From Monosporascus cannonballus (lineage: Eukaryota > Ascomycota > Sordariomycetes > Xylariales), in assembly GCA_004154925.1 (NCBI GenBank), contig QJNS01000194.1, positions 62,001 to 126,000 of the forward strand: DNA of 64,000 bases. The letters run 5' to 3'. Below the pieces are notes generated by a model. That model was not told where the DNA came from. It saw nothing but the letters and a program-made list of their open reading frames with translations, and searched no databases. The translations under genes were made by a program, and so were the position numbers. Positions 12,171-22,989 of the stretch are shown here, piece after piece; the first letter of the stretch is position 1, and each line of letters opens with the position of its first letter.

Positions 12171-12586
12171 TGTTACAGGAACAGGGGTTCCTGTCTCCAA
12201 GAGACCGACCTTTAAGGCCTAGCGTGGACCTGTCACGGCTAAACTCCGGACAAGGAAGCTTGGCCTATTGAATGATCTAGGTGATCTAAGTGATCTGGAC
12301 CAGATCACATAAATCACATAAATCCACGACACACTCACTTTAAGGAATTGGGATATATAATAAATCGGTCTCTCATGTAGATAGCACCTACTTAGTTTCG
12401 CTCCTTAGCTATCAATCTAAGCTCTTAGCCAGAGGTAACTGTACCGTTCTCTGATTGAGAAAGGAGTACCTTGAAATCTCCTTAACGAACACATTGAATC
12501 ATTCCTCGCCCTATTATTACCTGCAAATCAAGACCCTTTTCGGATACTGCTCATACCTCCAGGTGGATGTATGACAGGTTCGTTAC
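12171..12586 (+). repeat. LTR of gypsy family 2, no target duplication
   Basis: This is a 416 bp LTR (TGTTACAGG to TTCGTTACA). The left flank GTTTA is the antisense RT fragment and the right flank GGCAA is an antisense copia-like gag. The mismatched flanks indicate recombination or deletion after insertion. It contains the GATC-rich inverted repeat typical of this LTR (near 12270-12330). Confidence 0.85.
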
Positions 12587-13545
12587 AGGCAATCCTTAAA
12601 TAGGTATATTTTTCCATAGTAGCACTTTGGTATAAGGCGATTATTGCCATCACTGCCGCCGTTATTCCGGCTATTGTTATTCCGGTTGTTATTATTCCGG
12701 TTATCTAAAGGTATATCCGTCTGGTTAGGAGTCTTTTTATTCAGGGTGACGCCAAACGTTCCCCGTAACAGCTGTTTTGCAGTGACGCCTTAAGCCTTCC
12801 GCAACCTTATATAGCTTCGGAACCGCTTTACGAACTTTTATACCGGTAGCAGCTTAGCAAGGTCCTTACCTTCGAACATAGCTTCCTTTACTGCAGCAAT
12901 CTGGGTGACAAAGAAATTAGGTAAGTAGGCGTTAACAGCTTTTAGGAAATTAAGGTGGCCGTAATATCCGGCGATAATTAGGATATAAAGCTCCGCGGCT
13001 TTAGTATATACTTTCCAATATGTGGAAAGCCAGATATTTATCTAGATCCTGTTAATCTTTAATACTTATTTGTATCGAGCGTTTATTTCGTAAATCCGAA
13101 CATTATTACTAGGCTTAAACTTATTTTTTAAAATAATTAGCCTTTTTCGAAACGTAACCTTTTTCCAATACACCCAGTAATAATCAGGATAAATAAACTG
13201 GTTCAGGAACGCGCTAACCTTAGCTAAGGCCTTTTCCTGAATAATAAATAAGGACTGCTTCCGGTCGTATAATTTTAAAACTTTCGAATACTTGGTATAA
13301 TTTTCTTCAAAAAGAGCTTATTCGTTACCTGCGCCTACTTAGAAATAACGAGACTCAAAAAGGACAGGTTCTGTTAGCAAAGGTGGCGGTTGAGGTATGT
13401 CAGGGTTGATATACTGCCACAGCAGGCCAGCCTTCGTACTAACGTGAAATTCGAAAGTGTCATACTCTCTAGGGGTCCTTTTCTTAAGGAGGAACCTAGG
13501 GGTCTGCCCTGAAGAGTAGCTATCAGGGTCTGATTGGGCAACCAT
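12587..13545 (-). pseudogene. Ty1/copia-like gag, truncated and RIP-mutated
   Basis: The minus strand gives a gag-like protein starting at 13545. The first 68 residues are intact and rich in Ser, Thr and Pro. A long helical region follows with stops at Gln and Trp positions. Near the left end an Asn/Arg/Gly-rich linker (12650-12720) precedes a CYYCGK zinc knuckle start. The LTR at 12171-12586 cuts it inside the knuckle. No pol is present. Assignment to copia rather than gypsy rests on the overall pattern of the helical region and the adjacent LTR type, and is moderate. Confidence 0.6.
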
Positions 13546-13829
13546 GGCTTCAGAAATGATGCAGAGGGTAAGCGACTAAGATAACTAAGAGCGTGACGGC
13601 TAAGCGATGGATATCCTTGGTGACGGAGCAGTAGGTGTACTGCAGGAGCGACAGCGAGGTTCCGAATAGCTTCAACAAAACGTCCAGGCAGGGAATATCC
13701 TCAATAGAGAGCCGCAGTAGGTCACAGAGGTACTGCGAGAGCGACAATGAGGTTCCGAATAGCCTCAAGAAGACGTATAACAAGTGTATCAAAGCACAGC
13801 TAGAAAGAAGTGCGGACCGGGCTTATAAC
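13546..13829. repeat. Leader of the copia-like element with a duplicated motif
   Basis: This lies between the putative 5' LTR (13830-14038, read on minus) and the gag start at 13545. A block of about 25 bp around GCGACAGCGAGGTTCCGAAT (13649) recurs as GCGACAATGAGGTTCCGAAT (13741), spaced about 92 bp. No domain is recognised in either strand. Confidence 0.5.
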
Positions 13830-14038
13830 TGTGAGACCCTGCATCACACATAGAAGCATATATAACTGAAGAAAAGGTATATTAAAGGTTGCATGACCTC
13901 TAGAAGGTCCTAGATGGAGAGTGAGGGTAACGAACTCTCCTTATATACACGTAAATACAGCTGTAGCTGAGAGGGAAATGTACCAGGGGTGCATAAAGTA
14001 ATTTCCGCTAGTGCTGACTGGCGTTGCTAGGTCTGACA
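13830..14038 (-). repeat. Copia-like LTR, type A
   Basis: This 209 bp sequence runs TGTGAGACCC to GTCTGACA on the plus strand. A near copy lies at 61158-61364, and a related type B at 15382-15601 and 42368-42588. Flanks ATAAC and ATTTA do not match. The gag at its left reads on minus, so this is best read as the 5' LTR of that broken element. Confidence 0.7.
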
Positions 14039-14070
14039 ATTTAGCGGTTGATGATTTCCATCCAGACTAA

Positions 14071-15112
14071 CTATGCGCTCCTTACTACCATATAACCCAG
14101 CAAAAGGCCTCCCAGAGTAACGCAGAAACTCGAGATTGCAAACGCGCCTTGAATGTCCCCTTTCATCATTGACCATGCGATACCGAATACAAGACTAAAT
14201 GGAGCCACCAAAACAACGACTACAAAGTAGACCGTTTTCCAATACCAGCCTTCCTGGAAGTGTATGCCCCATCCAATCTCTTCCTGGTCATTTAACGCTT
14301 CAAGGTAACTGATCCTCTTTGGTAATTGAGTATGGTCGTTTGTGTGGCCCTGACACATTGTTGTCGGATACAGTGGCTTGAGGTCGGAAGAAATCGGGCC
14401 GTACGTCGCGCTAATGGGTGGAGGACACAGGGATAACAGCTAATTTGTATGGGAGATTAATTCCCTTCTGCCCTGACGAGAGACAGTTAGCTGTTATCAT
14501 CATCAGAATCAATATACGAATAAAGCTGCAACGAGGATACTCAATTTGCGTGGTCTCAGACTGTTTGACAATTGTGGGCTTAGAAAGTAGTGTGTCAACC
14601 GCCGAGACCCGATAGCAGGCTCGTATTTTGGCTTAACTCTCGGTGCCGGATGACATCGATACTCTCTATCCAGTCTGTCCTCCGGTGAGAGGCAGACACA
14701 AGCGGGGCTACATATGCTGACATGCTTGTGAACCCTTGTGAAATTGCTAAAGTCGAGTGCAAACTTAACTGCTCTTAGCCGATTTGTTTTGTATGCGCAG
14801 AACGTGACATAGATGAAAGGAAGAATAAACATACTCGACTTAAGGACAAGCTTCCGGTGTTCCTTAAGGTAAACCAGGGTTTCAAATTCAGTAATCGAAG
14901 TACTCGGATCGTAGGAATACAAAGAGCTCATAATCTGTGCTAACACCTTCGAGGTGTACCTGGTGCAACGGAGTCCCGGAATTCCCTTTATTTACGCAAA
15001 GGAGCAAATGAAGAGTATCTTGACATCTAGCAGCGGTTTGGTTAGGCTGCTGAGTGGCATTCGACTGAGGCAGTACGTTAGACCGTTGCCTGATCTCTTG
15101 CAAGGGAAGCAT
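14071..15112 (-). pseudogene. Decayed C-terminal part of a fungal membrane-tail protein
   Basis: The last 95 codons (14071-14358) are open. They show the motif GWGIHFQEGW followed by two hydrophobic helices with WSMMKGDIQGAF between them. This tail is common at the C-terminus of large fungal proteins of unknown function. Further right, other frames keep weaker pieces of the same family: VSTDYELFVFLRSEYF near 14935, and a Pro/Tyr-rich block about 14620-14720. Frameshifts separate these pieces, so the gene is broken. The upstream end is not found. The function of the family is unknown to me; the tail presumably anchors the protein in a membrane. Confidence 0.55.
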
Positions 15113-15381
15113 GTTCCCTTTATTGGAATTTGATGGACGCCGTTTCTGAAGACGGTGCTCGATGGACTTTTATAGAACCCCAAGACCCTCGGATACGGTT
15201 TGCCCGAGATTCCGAGTCCTATTTGCAGAACTATCTAGTTCCTGGAGTTCTCTTTCGAGCTTTTTCATAGAACCGGATTCAAGCTCGGTAAAGTTATCGA
15301 AAAGGCGCGCACCGTATCCCTGTACAAGATTTAGTATGTTTACGATCTAGACCCAAGTATCCTTCCTTATCCATGAGCAGC

Positions 15382-15601
15382 TGTTGAACCTAGTGACGCC
15401 ATGGCTTAGCTAGCTGACAGGCTAGTGGGAATAGCTTCGGCGACTCCGGTACTCTTATCTCTTGGCTACCACTGTTTTTCTGTGTATTTAAAGAGACTTA
15501 GCTACTCTCACTTTCTGTCTAGGACCTTCTAGAGGTGAACAACCTGACAATCCATCCTTCTTCGGTTATATATGCTTCAGTGTGTGATGCAGGGTCTCAC
15601 A
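15382..15601 (-). repeat. Solo copia-like LTR, type B
   Basis: This 220 bp LTR runs TGTTGAACCTAG to GGGTCTCACA on plus, with a perfect duplication GCAGC (15377-15381 and 15602-15606). It is nearly identical, in reverse orientation, to 42368-42588. It is inserted just upstream of the DUF6601 pseudogene, possibly in its 5' region. It shows little RIP. Confidence 0.9.
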
Positions 15602-15612
15602 GCAGCCAACGT

Positions 15613-16649
15613 GGGCCATACTAACGGTTCGATAACTAGGCAGCGCCCTTTCAGGTCGGGCTTCCTACCCGACGCGTCGATACCCGAGCCGCTCCAGTCA
15701 CTCCTGCTCGCCCTGTACCGTACGAATGATGACGACCTAAAGCCCCCAAGTCCCGGAGACTTGACGTATCTCGAGGAAGAGTTGGGCGTTGGTAGACTAC
15801 ATAAGCTTACAGATTGGTTATGGATAGCGGCCCATGCCGCCCCGTCTATTGCACCATCAGTTGCTCCTCGGTCGGGAGATCGTCATTGCGGAGCGGATGG
15901 GCCTCCATCTTGTGTGGTCGAGCGGCCGAATCTTCCTCAAACCGATGCCACGATTTCTGCTTGAACCTTATTTTTGGAGCGCCATCTCTCCTGCCGACAA
16001 GGTTGCAGCTGATCTCCAGCCGAACGTCGCGCTTCTCAGCAAGCGTCCCAAGGCCGTTCTTCAGTCGAAGCTAATCCTCAGCAGGCGCTCCGGAGATGTG
16101 CGCTCGGCTTCCTGCTATCGTACGCCGCACTGATCTGCTACGAAAGCGACTTTCTACTCGCGCAAGAGAGGCATCCAATCCCGAGGCAGGTGGAATGGGG
16201 AAATTGGAGGACATTCGTTGCGCAACTCAATATGGAGCACATTTATAACAAGATCAACACGCGATTCCTTTACGGAGAGCTCCGCCTAAGCCGATTGAAC
16301 AAATTGTCATATTTCCACTCCGGCCTCGCTCGGCGCGCTTACATATCGCACTAGAATCGATATGGAGACTTCTTCCGCGACAACTTCGCATGGTTGGCCT
16401 CCGCTACAGTCTATATTTGCCATCGTGCTGACGGCCATGCAGGACGGTCTGGCCACTGAATCCCTTAGCGAGAACGAAGCGTTCCAATCGGCGTCCTACG
16501 GGTTCACTATCTTCTCCATCTTTGGACCACTTGCCGTGATGGGCCTAATTCTGCTTATGTTTTTGTACATGTTCATATCGAACTGGATCGCAACGGTGCG
16601 GTATCGTAATCGCAGGCTTGCTCGTATAGGAAGGTCGCATGGGGTTTAA
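15613..16649 (+). pseudogene. DUF6601 family membrane protein, pseudogene
   Basis: Pieces in three frames together cover a DUF6601-type protein of about 340 residues. The N-terminal part (15634-15826, SIPEPLQSLLLALYR, TDWLWIA) is followed by a small deletion that shifts the frame. The MPPRLLHHQLLLGRE and GRIFLKPMPRFLLEP block (15834-15990) follows. A second shift near 16095 leads to the LGFLLSYAALICYESDF segment. A TAG at 16352 replaces an expected Trp. A one-base insertion near 16407 leads into the last frame, with IVLTAMQDGLATESL and two membrane helices, ending at 16649. The role of the family is unknown; proteins of this kind have C-terminal membrane helices. The damage is mostly indels, not RIP, so this is ordinary decay. 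Confidence 0.78.
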
Positions 16650-17818
16650 TCATCTGTGACTCGCTATCGTCACTTGCTTCGAATTATCCGTCCAAAAAAA
16701 ATAGTGTGTTGGCTCGCTGTACTGCCGTTCGCTGCAGCATGCTCTTTGGCAGAAATGCTACTGGCCACTGCCGCGGCACAAGTGCCCGCGCACCAGCTTG
16801 TAAGATGCGCTAGTGGTGCTCTATGTGCACACCCACCTGCCACTGCAGGTGCCTAGGTCTTCTGCCCGACGAGCCAAACCGCGCAACGATCTCGTAAACG
16901 TCATCCGCACCGAGCTACATAATAAGAGTCCCTGCTTCACCCACTGGACCTTGTCGAAATATAAGTGCCTTTCTTTTACGACCAGGAAGTCGCTTTTAAG
17001 GCAGATTAGAGCGCAATCCTAGAGCTTCTAATGGCTCCATTCACGCGGATCCTTCAGTGGAGTCCAGATCATGTTCGCGAACTCAACGTTGAAGTAGAGC
17101 GAGAGATATGCATCCGGGCTAAGAGGGCATCTTGTACTATGTAGGTGTTTGCAGAACACGCAGTTTCTTGTTATTCCGAGATGGGGGATTGAGAAGTGGC
17201 TGCTGACCTTTGACTAAGCATATTTTGCATGCAAAACGGCCAGCGCAGCAGAGCTATTAACAGCGGTTCATAGGCAAAAACCAACATGATTGCACTGTTG
17301 TGTAGAGTATCGGCCGACGAGCCTCAGTTTTACGGGTGTGTAGCCTGTTTCGATATTACTAAACCGACTTCCAAAACAGTGGTGTGCATCCAGATCATCG
17401 CTATTCGCTGCTTGGTTCCAGCGGTTTGGATCGCAGAGTAAGCCGCAGCTAACTGCATATTGATGTTGCAGCCACCCATTCAGCTCTTGCACACCGAATC
17501 CAACCTTGGTTAGCCCACGCTGATCCACCTGCCACCTACCTACGTTTCGGGAGAGACCCGAACGCCCCTCCCCCTTGTCAGCGTCTTGAGCATCCAAGAT
17601 GACTTCGGAGAAGTCCAACAATTGGAGTCGCCCGTATCTGATTCATTCACCATTTGACACTACTCGAAATTTTCCACTGTTCTTTACGCGTCAATATGCT
17701 TAATGTCAACATTGTTTTGCGCCTGGGATTGATAGTAGCACTAGCTTATACATGGAGGCCCAGTCTGATTGCCCAATCTTTAAGTCCGGTAACAGTGCCT
17801 TGTAAAATTCTGTGTCCG
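16650..17818. other. Intergenic region without recognised gene
   Basis: Several open stretches of 60-117 codons lie on both strands (for example 17268-17621 on minus), but none shows a known motif, intron structure or family resemblance. I see no repeat ends or hairpins of note. Confidence 0.5.
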
Positions 17819-18464
17819 TCACTGCTTGATGGCATGAAGGTAAGCAGCCACATCCACATTGAAGATATGATCCCGAACAAGTTGATCGGCTGATTCGACA
17901 ATCCATGTCTGACAGTTCCTTTGCGTTATCTTTCTTCCGGATTTCGTCTGGTATTTCCAAGTTAGCGGATACGTTCGGACAATAAGCTCATTGAGGAACT
18001 TAGGTGCTTACGCTGTCATCTACGGCATTCAGAGTCTTTCCCGGAGCCTTTATCTTATGGACACTGGCCTCGAACCCGCAAACTGGAATGTAATCGACTT
18101 TGCGCTTTCCACCGTTGAACATAGCTTTCTCGCTGAAGTGCCGCGCATCAACCCACTGGAGCGGAATTCTTTTGGTGGGGCGGTTGCCGGTGGCTTGGAA
18201 ATCATGACTTCGCTTGACCTCAAATTTGAAACCATTCTTCACATCACCGGTCGCATGAATCAAAACACCAATGTCAGGATTGTTGTGCGAGCGCACCCAA
18301 TACGCCCAGTGGTCCTTGAACGGCGCTCCGTTGTAGATTAGCAACTCGACCAAAAACGCCCCAGCAGGACCCGTCCCGGTCACATTTGGCGGCTTAGGGC
18401 CTGGCGGAGGGGCAGGCGCCTGTTTGATGGCCGGTGGAGGTGGAGGCGCAGGCGGGGGAGGCAT
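17819..18464 (-). CDS. Hypothetical fungal protein with Pro-rich N-terminus (193 aa, one intron)
   Basis: The gene has two exons, 18464-18012 and 17947-17819. They are separated by a 64 bp intron (17948-18011) with donor GTAAGC, branch GCTAAC and acceptor CAG. The joined product has 193 residues and no stop. About 30 residues at the start are Pro-rich (PPPPAPPPPP). A conserved-looking globular part follows, with KDHWAYWVRSH, GVLIHATGDV and, in exon 2, QRNCQTWIVESADQLV and the terminus AAYLHAIKQ. It resembles a widespread fungal family of small uncharacterised proteins that I recall but cannot name. No signal peptide or membrane segment is seen. It is transcribed away from the APH kinase gene. 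The ATG at 18462-18464 is the first one giving the Pro-rich start. Confidence 0.82.
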
Positions 18465-19120
18465 AATGATGGGAGAAATGATGGGAGGGTAGTAATATTC
18501 TTTCGGCTCGAGTTACGGGTATAAGTGCGAAGTTGAATTATGTGCAAGATCTTTTCAAAAGAAGGATGATATGATGAACCATTCTGCATGGCAGACAAGA
18601 GCTCCTTATTTATATTATACTCACTTGGATATTCTGAAGTTGGTAGGCCAAAATGCAAAGAACTCGTCAGGTCTGTGGACCGAATCGCATGGTCCAACGT
18701 GCATTGTGACCCTCATCCTACCGGCGGCTAAAGAGGTGGATATCAGATACCATACCCTTATTGGACGGCGCCTATGGAAATATATGGCTTTTTTGTGGGG
18801 TTTGAGAGTTACTCGCAATGGCCCGCGGTTGCTGCGTCGTTTCAGCGGGCTTGTAATGGATATCGTTTGTTCACGCCGTGGAAGGTCCGAGAAACGTTGG
18901 CCCTCACTGGGTGTCATGCATGGTGGTAGGCGTTTAAACTAGTGCAGTTTTCGTATGAACCCCACCTACAAGGTTTATCTTCGAGGCCCGCAGAGTACCA
19001 GCAATTTCCCCATAGTTCAACTATCATCACAGAACGGAAACACTCCATAACAAAGCCGCTAAACCCCCAACTCGACCCTTTCCACCCGCCTGAAGCATAT
19101 GCAAGAATCAGTCCGTGCAG
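18465..19120. promoter_or_regulatory. Divergent intergenic region between the hypothetical gene and the APH kinase
   Basis: This 656 bp stretch separates two intact, divergently transcribed genes, so it must hold both promoters. Open frames here (98-123 codons) have no motif and overlap each other. I cannot assign specific factor sites. Confidence 0.45.
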
Positions 19121-20025
19121 ATGGAGGTTTTCCATGAATCAAGCTTCTTCAAGGAGCAAAGAGCGCCTGCGCTCCCTACGCCGGAGGAGGTTCGAGCAAT
19201 CAATGAATCGACAGGTCATGTACGCAGCACAAACTTCAATCGCCCTCCCCCTGTTATCGTTCCGTCGCTAGGGCTAGTTGTCAAGTACGGGGCCGACGTA
19301 ACTATTGTCGAGGCCCAGACACAGATGATGGTACGCGAACAACTGCAGGACCGAGTACCAGTCCCCGAAGTCTTCGGCTGGGCTGAAGATGGGGATCAAC
19401 GATTTATCTATATGTCCCTCATCCAAGGCGAGACCTTGGGGGAGAGATGGCCTGGCATGAACGAAATTGAAAGAAAAGCTGTCTGCGAGGAACTCAAGCA
19501 AATGGTCAATGCCTGGAGGACATTAAAATATGGCGGACATGACCGTTATGTCGGTAAGCGCACCTATCCATGCATCGAGCAGTCAATACTGATATGAAGC
19601 CTGGCTTTAAAGGTAGCCTAGGGGGACACCCACTTAATGAGATCTTTCTGGAGAGTCACTTGGCACTTGCTGGTCCATTCCATGGCCCAGATGCCGTCCA
19701 ACAGTTCCAAGTTGCTTGCGGGATTGAGATCAGCCCCGAAGTGACTACTGCTTTCACACATAATGATTTTGTCCCGTCTAACATCATCTTGTTACCAGGG
19801 CCTAATCCGAAAGTGGCTGCAGTTATTGACTGGGGGCAGGCTGGGTGGTATCCCGCGTACTGGGAATATTGTAAGGCGCGGCGGGTAACGCTCGATCCCG
19901 AATACTTGGATAGCGTGTCTCAAGAAGACTGGCATGAAAGGTATTTGCCGATGATTATAGATCCCGTGGACGAAAAGTTATTCTACCACCCTTGGCTTTA
20001 CTTTGTTTTGTCCAAGGGCATCTGA
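19121..20025 (+). CDS. Aminoglycoside-phosphotransferase-like (APH) kinase, one intron
   Basis: Exons 19121-19553 and 19613-20025 are joined across a 59 bp intron (19554-19612; GTAAGC, branch CTGAT, AAAG). They give 281 residues. The kinase hallmark is the catalytic loop HNDFVPSN (His194, Asp196, Asn201), with the Mg-binding IDWG near residue 216 followed by GWYPAYWEY. The end HPWLYFVLSKGI is typical of fungal members. Lys57 in VVKYG and a Glu in the following helix are candidates for the ATP-positioning pair. APH-fold enzymes phosphorylate small molecules. Substrates of the many fungal copies are unknown, so antibiotic resistance should not be assumed. An upstream GTG at 19115 is in frame, but the ATG at 19121 is the normal start. 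The gene shows no RIP, although it lies inside the inverted, repeat-bounded block. Confidence 0.9.
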
Positions 20026-20703
20026 ACAAGTTATCAATCCGGCCTGGTCTTTGCGTACACAGCACGGAAGGACGGAGACACGTTTCACCTGACATGCTCG
20101 ATAACGCGATTCTATTGCGTAAGGATCCAGGTTTCTTCAAAGGTCTTTAATATGCCGCAGAAGGCGCTCGACGTTGGAAAGGGGGCGAGGCGAAGGTCCA
20201 TCTGTGTGGTTGTGGATGCGGATTAATATGAACCACGGATATCAAGCCGTTGGCGAGAGACCGTTCAAACAGTTTCACAGGTATCTAGATAATTCATCAA
20301 GCGCGTTCCTCCTACCCGTGGCAATCATATTACAGGATATCACAGCAAAGGGTAGACTGCAAATAGGTATCCTAAGTCACCCACCGCAGATGCCGGCGTA
20401 CCTACGTATTCACTCTGTCCACAGGGTAGCACCAACACACGCTGGGACAACATTATGCAACCCATTAAGCCAGTTTCCAAGAGCATCAAAATGACCAGGG
20501 CGAAGGGCACAGGTAGAATACTTGGGAAGGTCAGGTTCTCTGTTTGCTCGAAAGTGTGGCCTCCTGAAACAAGCAGGGCAGGGAGCAGTCAATTCGGCGG
20601 ACCGCATTGCAAGAGGTAAGCATCACGAACAATGTCATTAACCAAGTCACACCATATTGCAGCTTTGAACATTGCACAATTGGATATCTAACCGGGGGAA
20701 CCC
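20026..20703. other. Intergenic region, nothing recognised
   Basis: Base composition is balanced and only short open frames without motifs are present on either strand. There are no repeat termini. Confidence 0.5.
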
Positions 20704-21170
20704 GTGGCGCTCACCTGTACGGCAGAACGTAAAGACAGGCTGTGTAGATTGTGCGAGTCTGTAGCCAAGAGCGGCGTCGAAGTGCCACCCCTGGCATCTT
20801 TCGTGGCATATCGCAGGGCGTGGCTTCTTTTGGCGGACCTATACCATTACCTAAGCCCGGTACATCGCCCGACACCATCTATATTTCCTTTCTACAGCCG
20901 CGCGCTCGAATATGTCACCCCGGAGGCGGTCGTGGTAGTACTGGATTAGATCAGGACTTCGAAGATAAATTGCAGCGTGACTCACCTGCAACACTCGCGC
21001 GGTTCGTCTGTTGCAGGGCGCAGGCTGCGACGCTTCTTAAGGAACACGACGAACCACAATGGTGGCTTACGGCGATGAGCCTATACGACGCCTTCCTCTC
21101 CCATACGGGGCCAAGCTCGAAACTAGAGAGGATCTGTGCTTTCGACTTGTATCGGTATCGAGACGAATGA
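20704..21170 (+). pseudogene. Remnant of an uncharacterised fungal protein gene (two frames)
   Basis: An open frame at 20704-20949 gives a helical segment (FVAYRRAWLLLADLYHYL, RALEYVTPEAVVVVL). The next frame continues the same style of protein from about 20949 to 21170 (LARFVCCRAQAATLL, PQWWLTAMSLYDAFL, ICAFDLYRYRDE). Together they look like one helical protein interrupted by a frameshift near 20945; no plausible intron is seen. I recall similar hypothetical fungal proteins but no function. Confidence 0.4.
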
Positions 21171-22132
21171 ACAAGGTATCTAGTTCTTGCCCGATAATAT
21201 TATCTGTAGGATAGCCGAGGGCTCGAAAAGTCAATGAAGTTGGCAAGGGGTACATACGACAGGAGAGGGCTACTATAGAACAATCTGATATAAGATCTAG
21301 AACATAACACTTATTACGGATTTAGCCATACCATAAGTTAGCTAGGTTGTCCAATCGGATATCATCCTACGTTGGCCCACGATGTCCGAGACGACAAGCT
21401 TTCAGTTCGAGGCTAAGTAGGTAGTCCAATTCACCCCTTCCTCGCAGCCACGTGCCTTGCTCCGACTTAGATCCTTCTTCCACCTTTCCCGTATTTATGC
21501 CTAGGCGCTTAATCGCGCTGATGAGCGCGGCGTATTCAATCCAGCGAGGCAGTGTCGATCTTGATAACGTCACTAACCTGTCAAACCTCGGATAGCACCT
21601 TTACCTATCCTTCACCTACCAATCACTTAATCGCGCTCACAAGCGCCACTTAAAAACCGGCGCTCGCCCGTATAACAGTTGCAGTCGTCTACTTTACCGG
21701 GGGAAACGCAAGATAATACGCCGCACCAATTCCTGGAAACCCGAACTGGCCCAAATCAGGAATGTTTGACAAGTAGCAGAATCACGCGAGGCGCCAAACA
21801 GGTATCAACACCACGAAAAGACAGCTTTACGCGCAAGGCCTTCGGCTATACTCACAGCGACCTCAACGCTTGCGTATGCAACACACGCACCCGCCTTTAT
21901 TCTCAAGGAAGCCGCTACGTATGTACCACGCATTTGATTCAGGGAACGCGGACTGGTACTGATCACTATTCGACGGACAGCCGATATGCCTCGGTCTACC
22001 ATCTAGCAAGAAAGCCTGCGCGAGCGCAGCGATGGAGCACCGTCAGCCGAACCTCGATCACGTAGTGGTGCGCGTAAGCCACCGGAACCGATCGATCGAC
22101 TTCATACTGAACCAGTTCCTGGATGATGATGG
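21171..22132. other. Region upstream of the helicase fragment, no recognised gene
   Basis: Open frames on plus (21679-22065 and 22032-22245) may include upstream exons of the displaced helicase-like gene, since the coding segment at 22133-22242 lies directly downstream. No motif supports this for the part before 22133. Confidence 0.35.
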
Positions 22133-22242
22133 AGGGTCGCCCCTACCCGAATCTCGAGCTACTACGATTATCAAAGGATCAGAAGCTTCATATTTGATAA
22201 GATTGACCTGCCACCGACAAAGCCTTTCGGGTTTAACGGAAC
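22133..22242 (+). pseudogene. Displaced upstream fragment of the SNF2-helicase-like gene
   Basis: One plus-strand frame (starting at 22133) reads without stop to the Harbinger target site TTA at 22243-22245. If the transposon is removed and the inversion undone, this frame runs straight into the minus-strand helicase frame at 9314 and downward. Only a TAG at the joint (a Trp or Gln position) and one TAA further on interrupt it. An overlapping second frame (22032-22448) is also open, which lowers certainty. Confidence 0.5.
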
Positions 22243-22634
22243 TTAGGGCGTGTTCGGGACACTTCAACAATGTGTATTTGTGGGGAATCAACTTCATCTT
22301 CAGCAAACCGTTCGGGTCGTTCAGAATCAGCATATCCACTTTTTTTCTGCTGAAAATTACTGATTTTCTTGGCGGGCTTGGACGAATCATGTTCAATCAA
22401 CATGTTGATTTTCCCCCACTTCAACTTCAGCAGCCCTTGAGGTGCTGAAGCTGCTGATGGATAACGTATGGACTGCGTCAAGAGCCCTGCCCTAGCCTGA
22501 AGCTGTCTTTTTAGCTATATATCCTAGTAACGCCATAGACCTAGACCTCCGTAGTTGTCGCTTTGCAATCTCGTGATGGAACTTAACGCTCTTCGCGATC
22601 AGGAATTATGGTGGTGATACGGAAAACGCGGAAA

Positions 22635-22759
22635 TGTTACGGCCTTATCCACCGTGACAGCTCTTATACAGCTGTAAGCACCAGGATGATTGCCACAATT
22701 GCGATCATTCCACCGATCTTTTGCCCTGGTGGCGTAGTGGCAGTGGTGCAGCCATAACA
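22635..22759 (-). repeat. Short solo LTR-like element (TGTTAYGGC family), internally deleted
   Basis: This 125 bp element has ends TGTTACGGCC and CCATAACA and a perfect duplication GGAAA (22630-22634 and 22760-22764). On the minus strand it matches both ends of the 324 bp copy at 62771-63094 but lacks about 200 bp from the middle. Confidence 0.85.
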
Positions 22760-22989
22760 GGAAAGCGCGCCGTTTTCAACGGAAACGGCTGGCTGCTTTC
22801 GTTACTGCTTTCGTAGCTGCTGATCTCAGTTTTTAACGCCGTATAAAGGTATATATTGATAGCCTAACAAGCGTTACGTATATATCCGGGATGCTATATT
22901 CGGCTGATAATCGCTTTCGAAAATTATAAAAATAAGGAAGGATACGTATTACGCGTTACGCAGCTAGTTGCTAGCGAATACGGACTTAA

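Noticed and set aside
11383..12586. Short complete element bounded by the two LTRs at 11383 and 12171
   Set aside because: The inside is antisense to the LTRs and the outer flanks do not match.
13635..13853. Plus-strand ORF with a repeated Cys/Ser/Asp segment
   Set aside because: The repetition comes from the duplicated DNA motif in the retroelement leader.
17268..17621. 117-codon minus-strand ORF
   Set aside because: No motif, no splice structure and no family resemblance; likely chance.
18571..18942. 123-codon plus-strand ORF between two divergent genes
   Set aside because: Overlaps an equally long minus ORF and the promoter region; no motif.
19121..20025. Antibiotic-resistance aminoglycoside kinase
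   Set aside because: The fold is APH-like, but the sequence fits the large fungal family of unknown substrates and nothing points to aminoglycosides.
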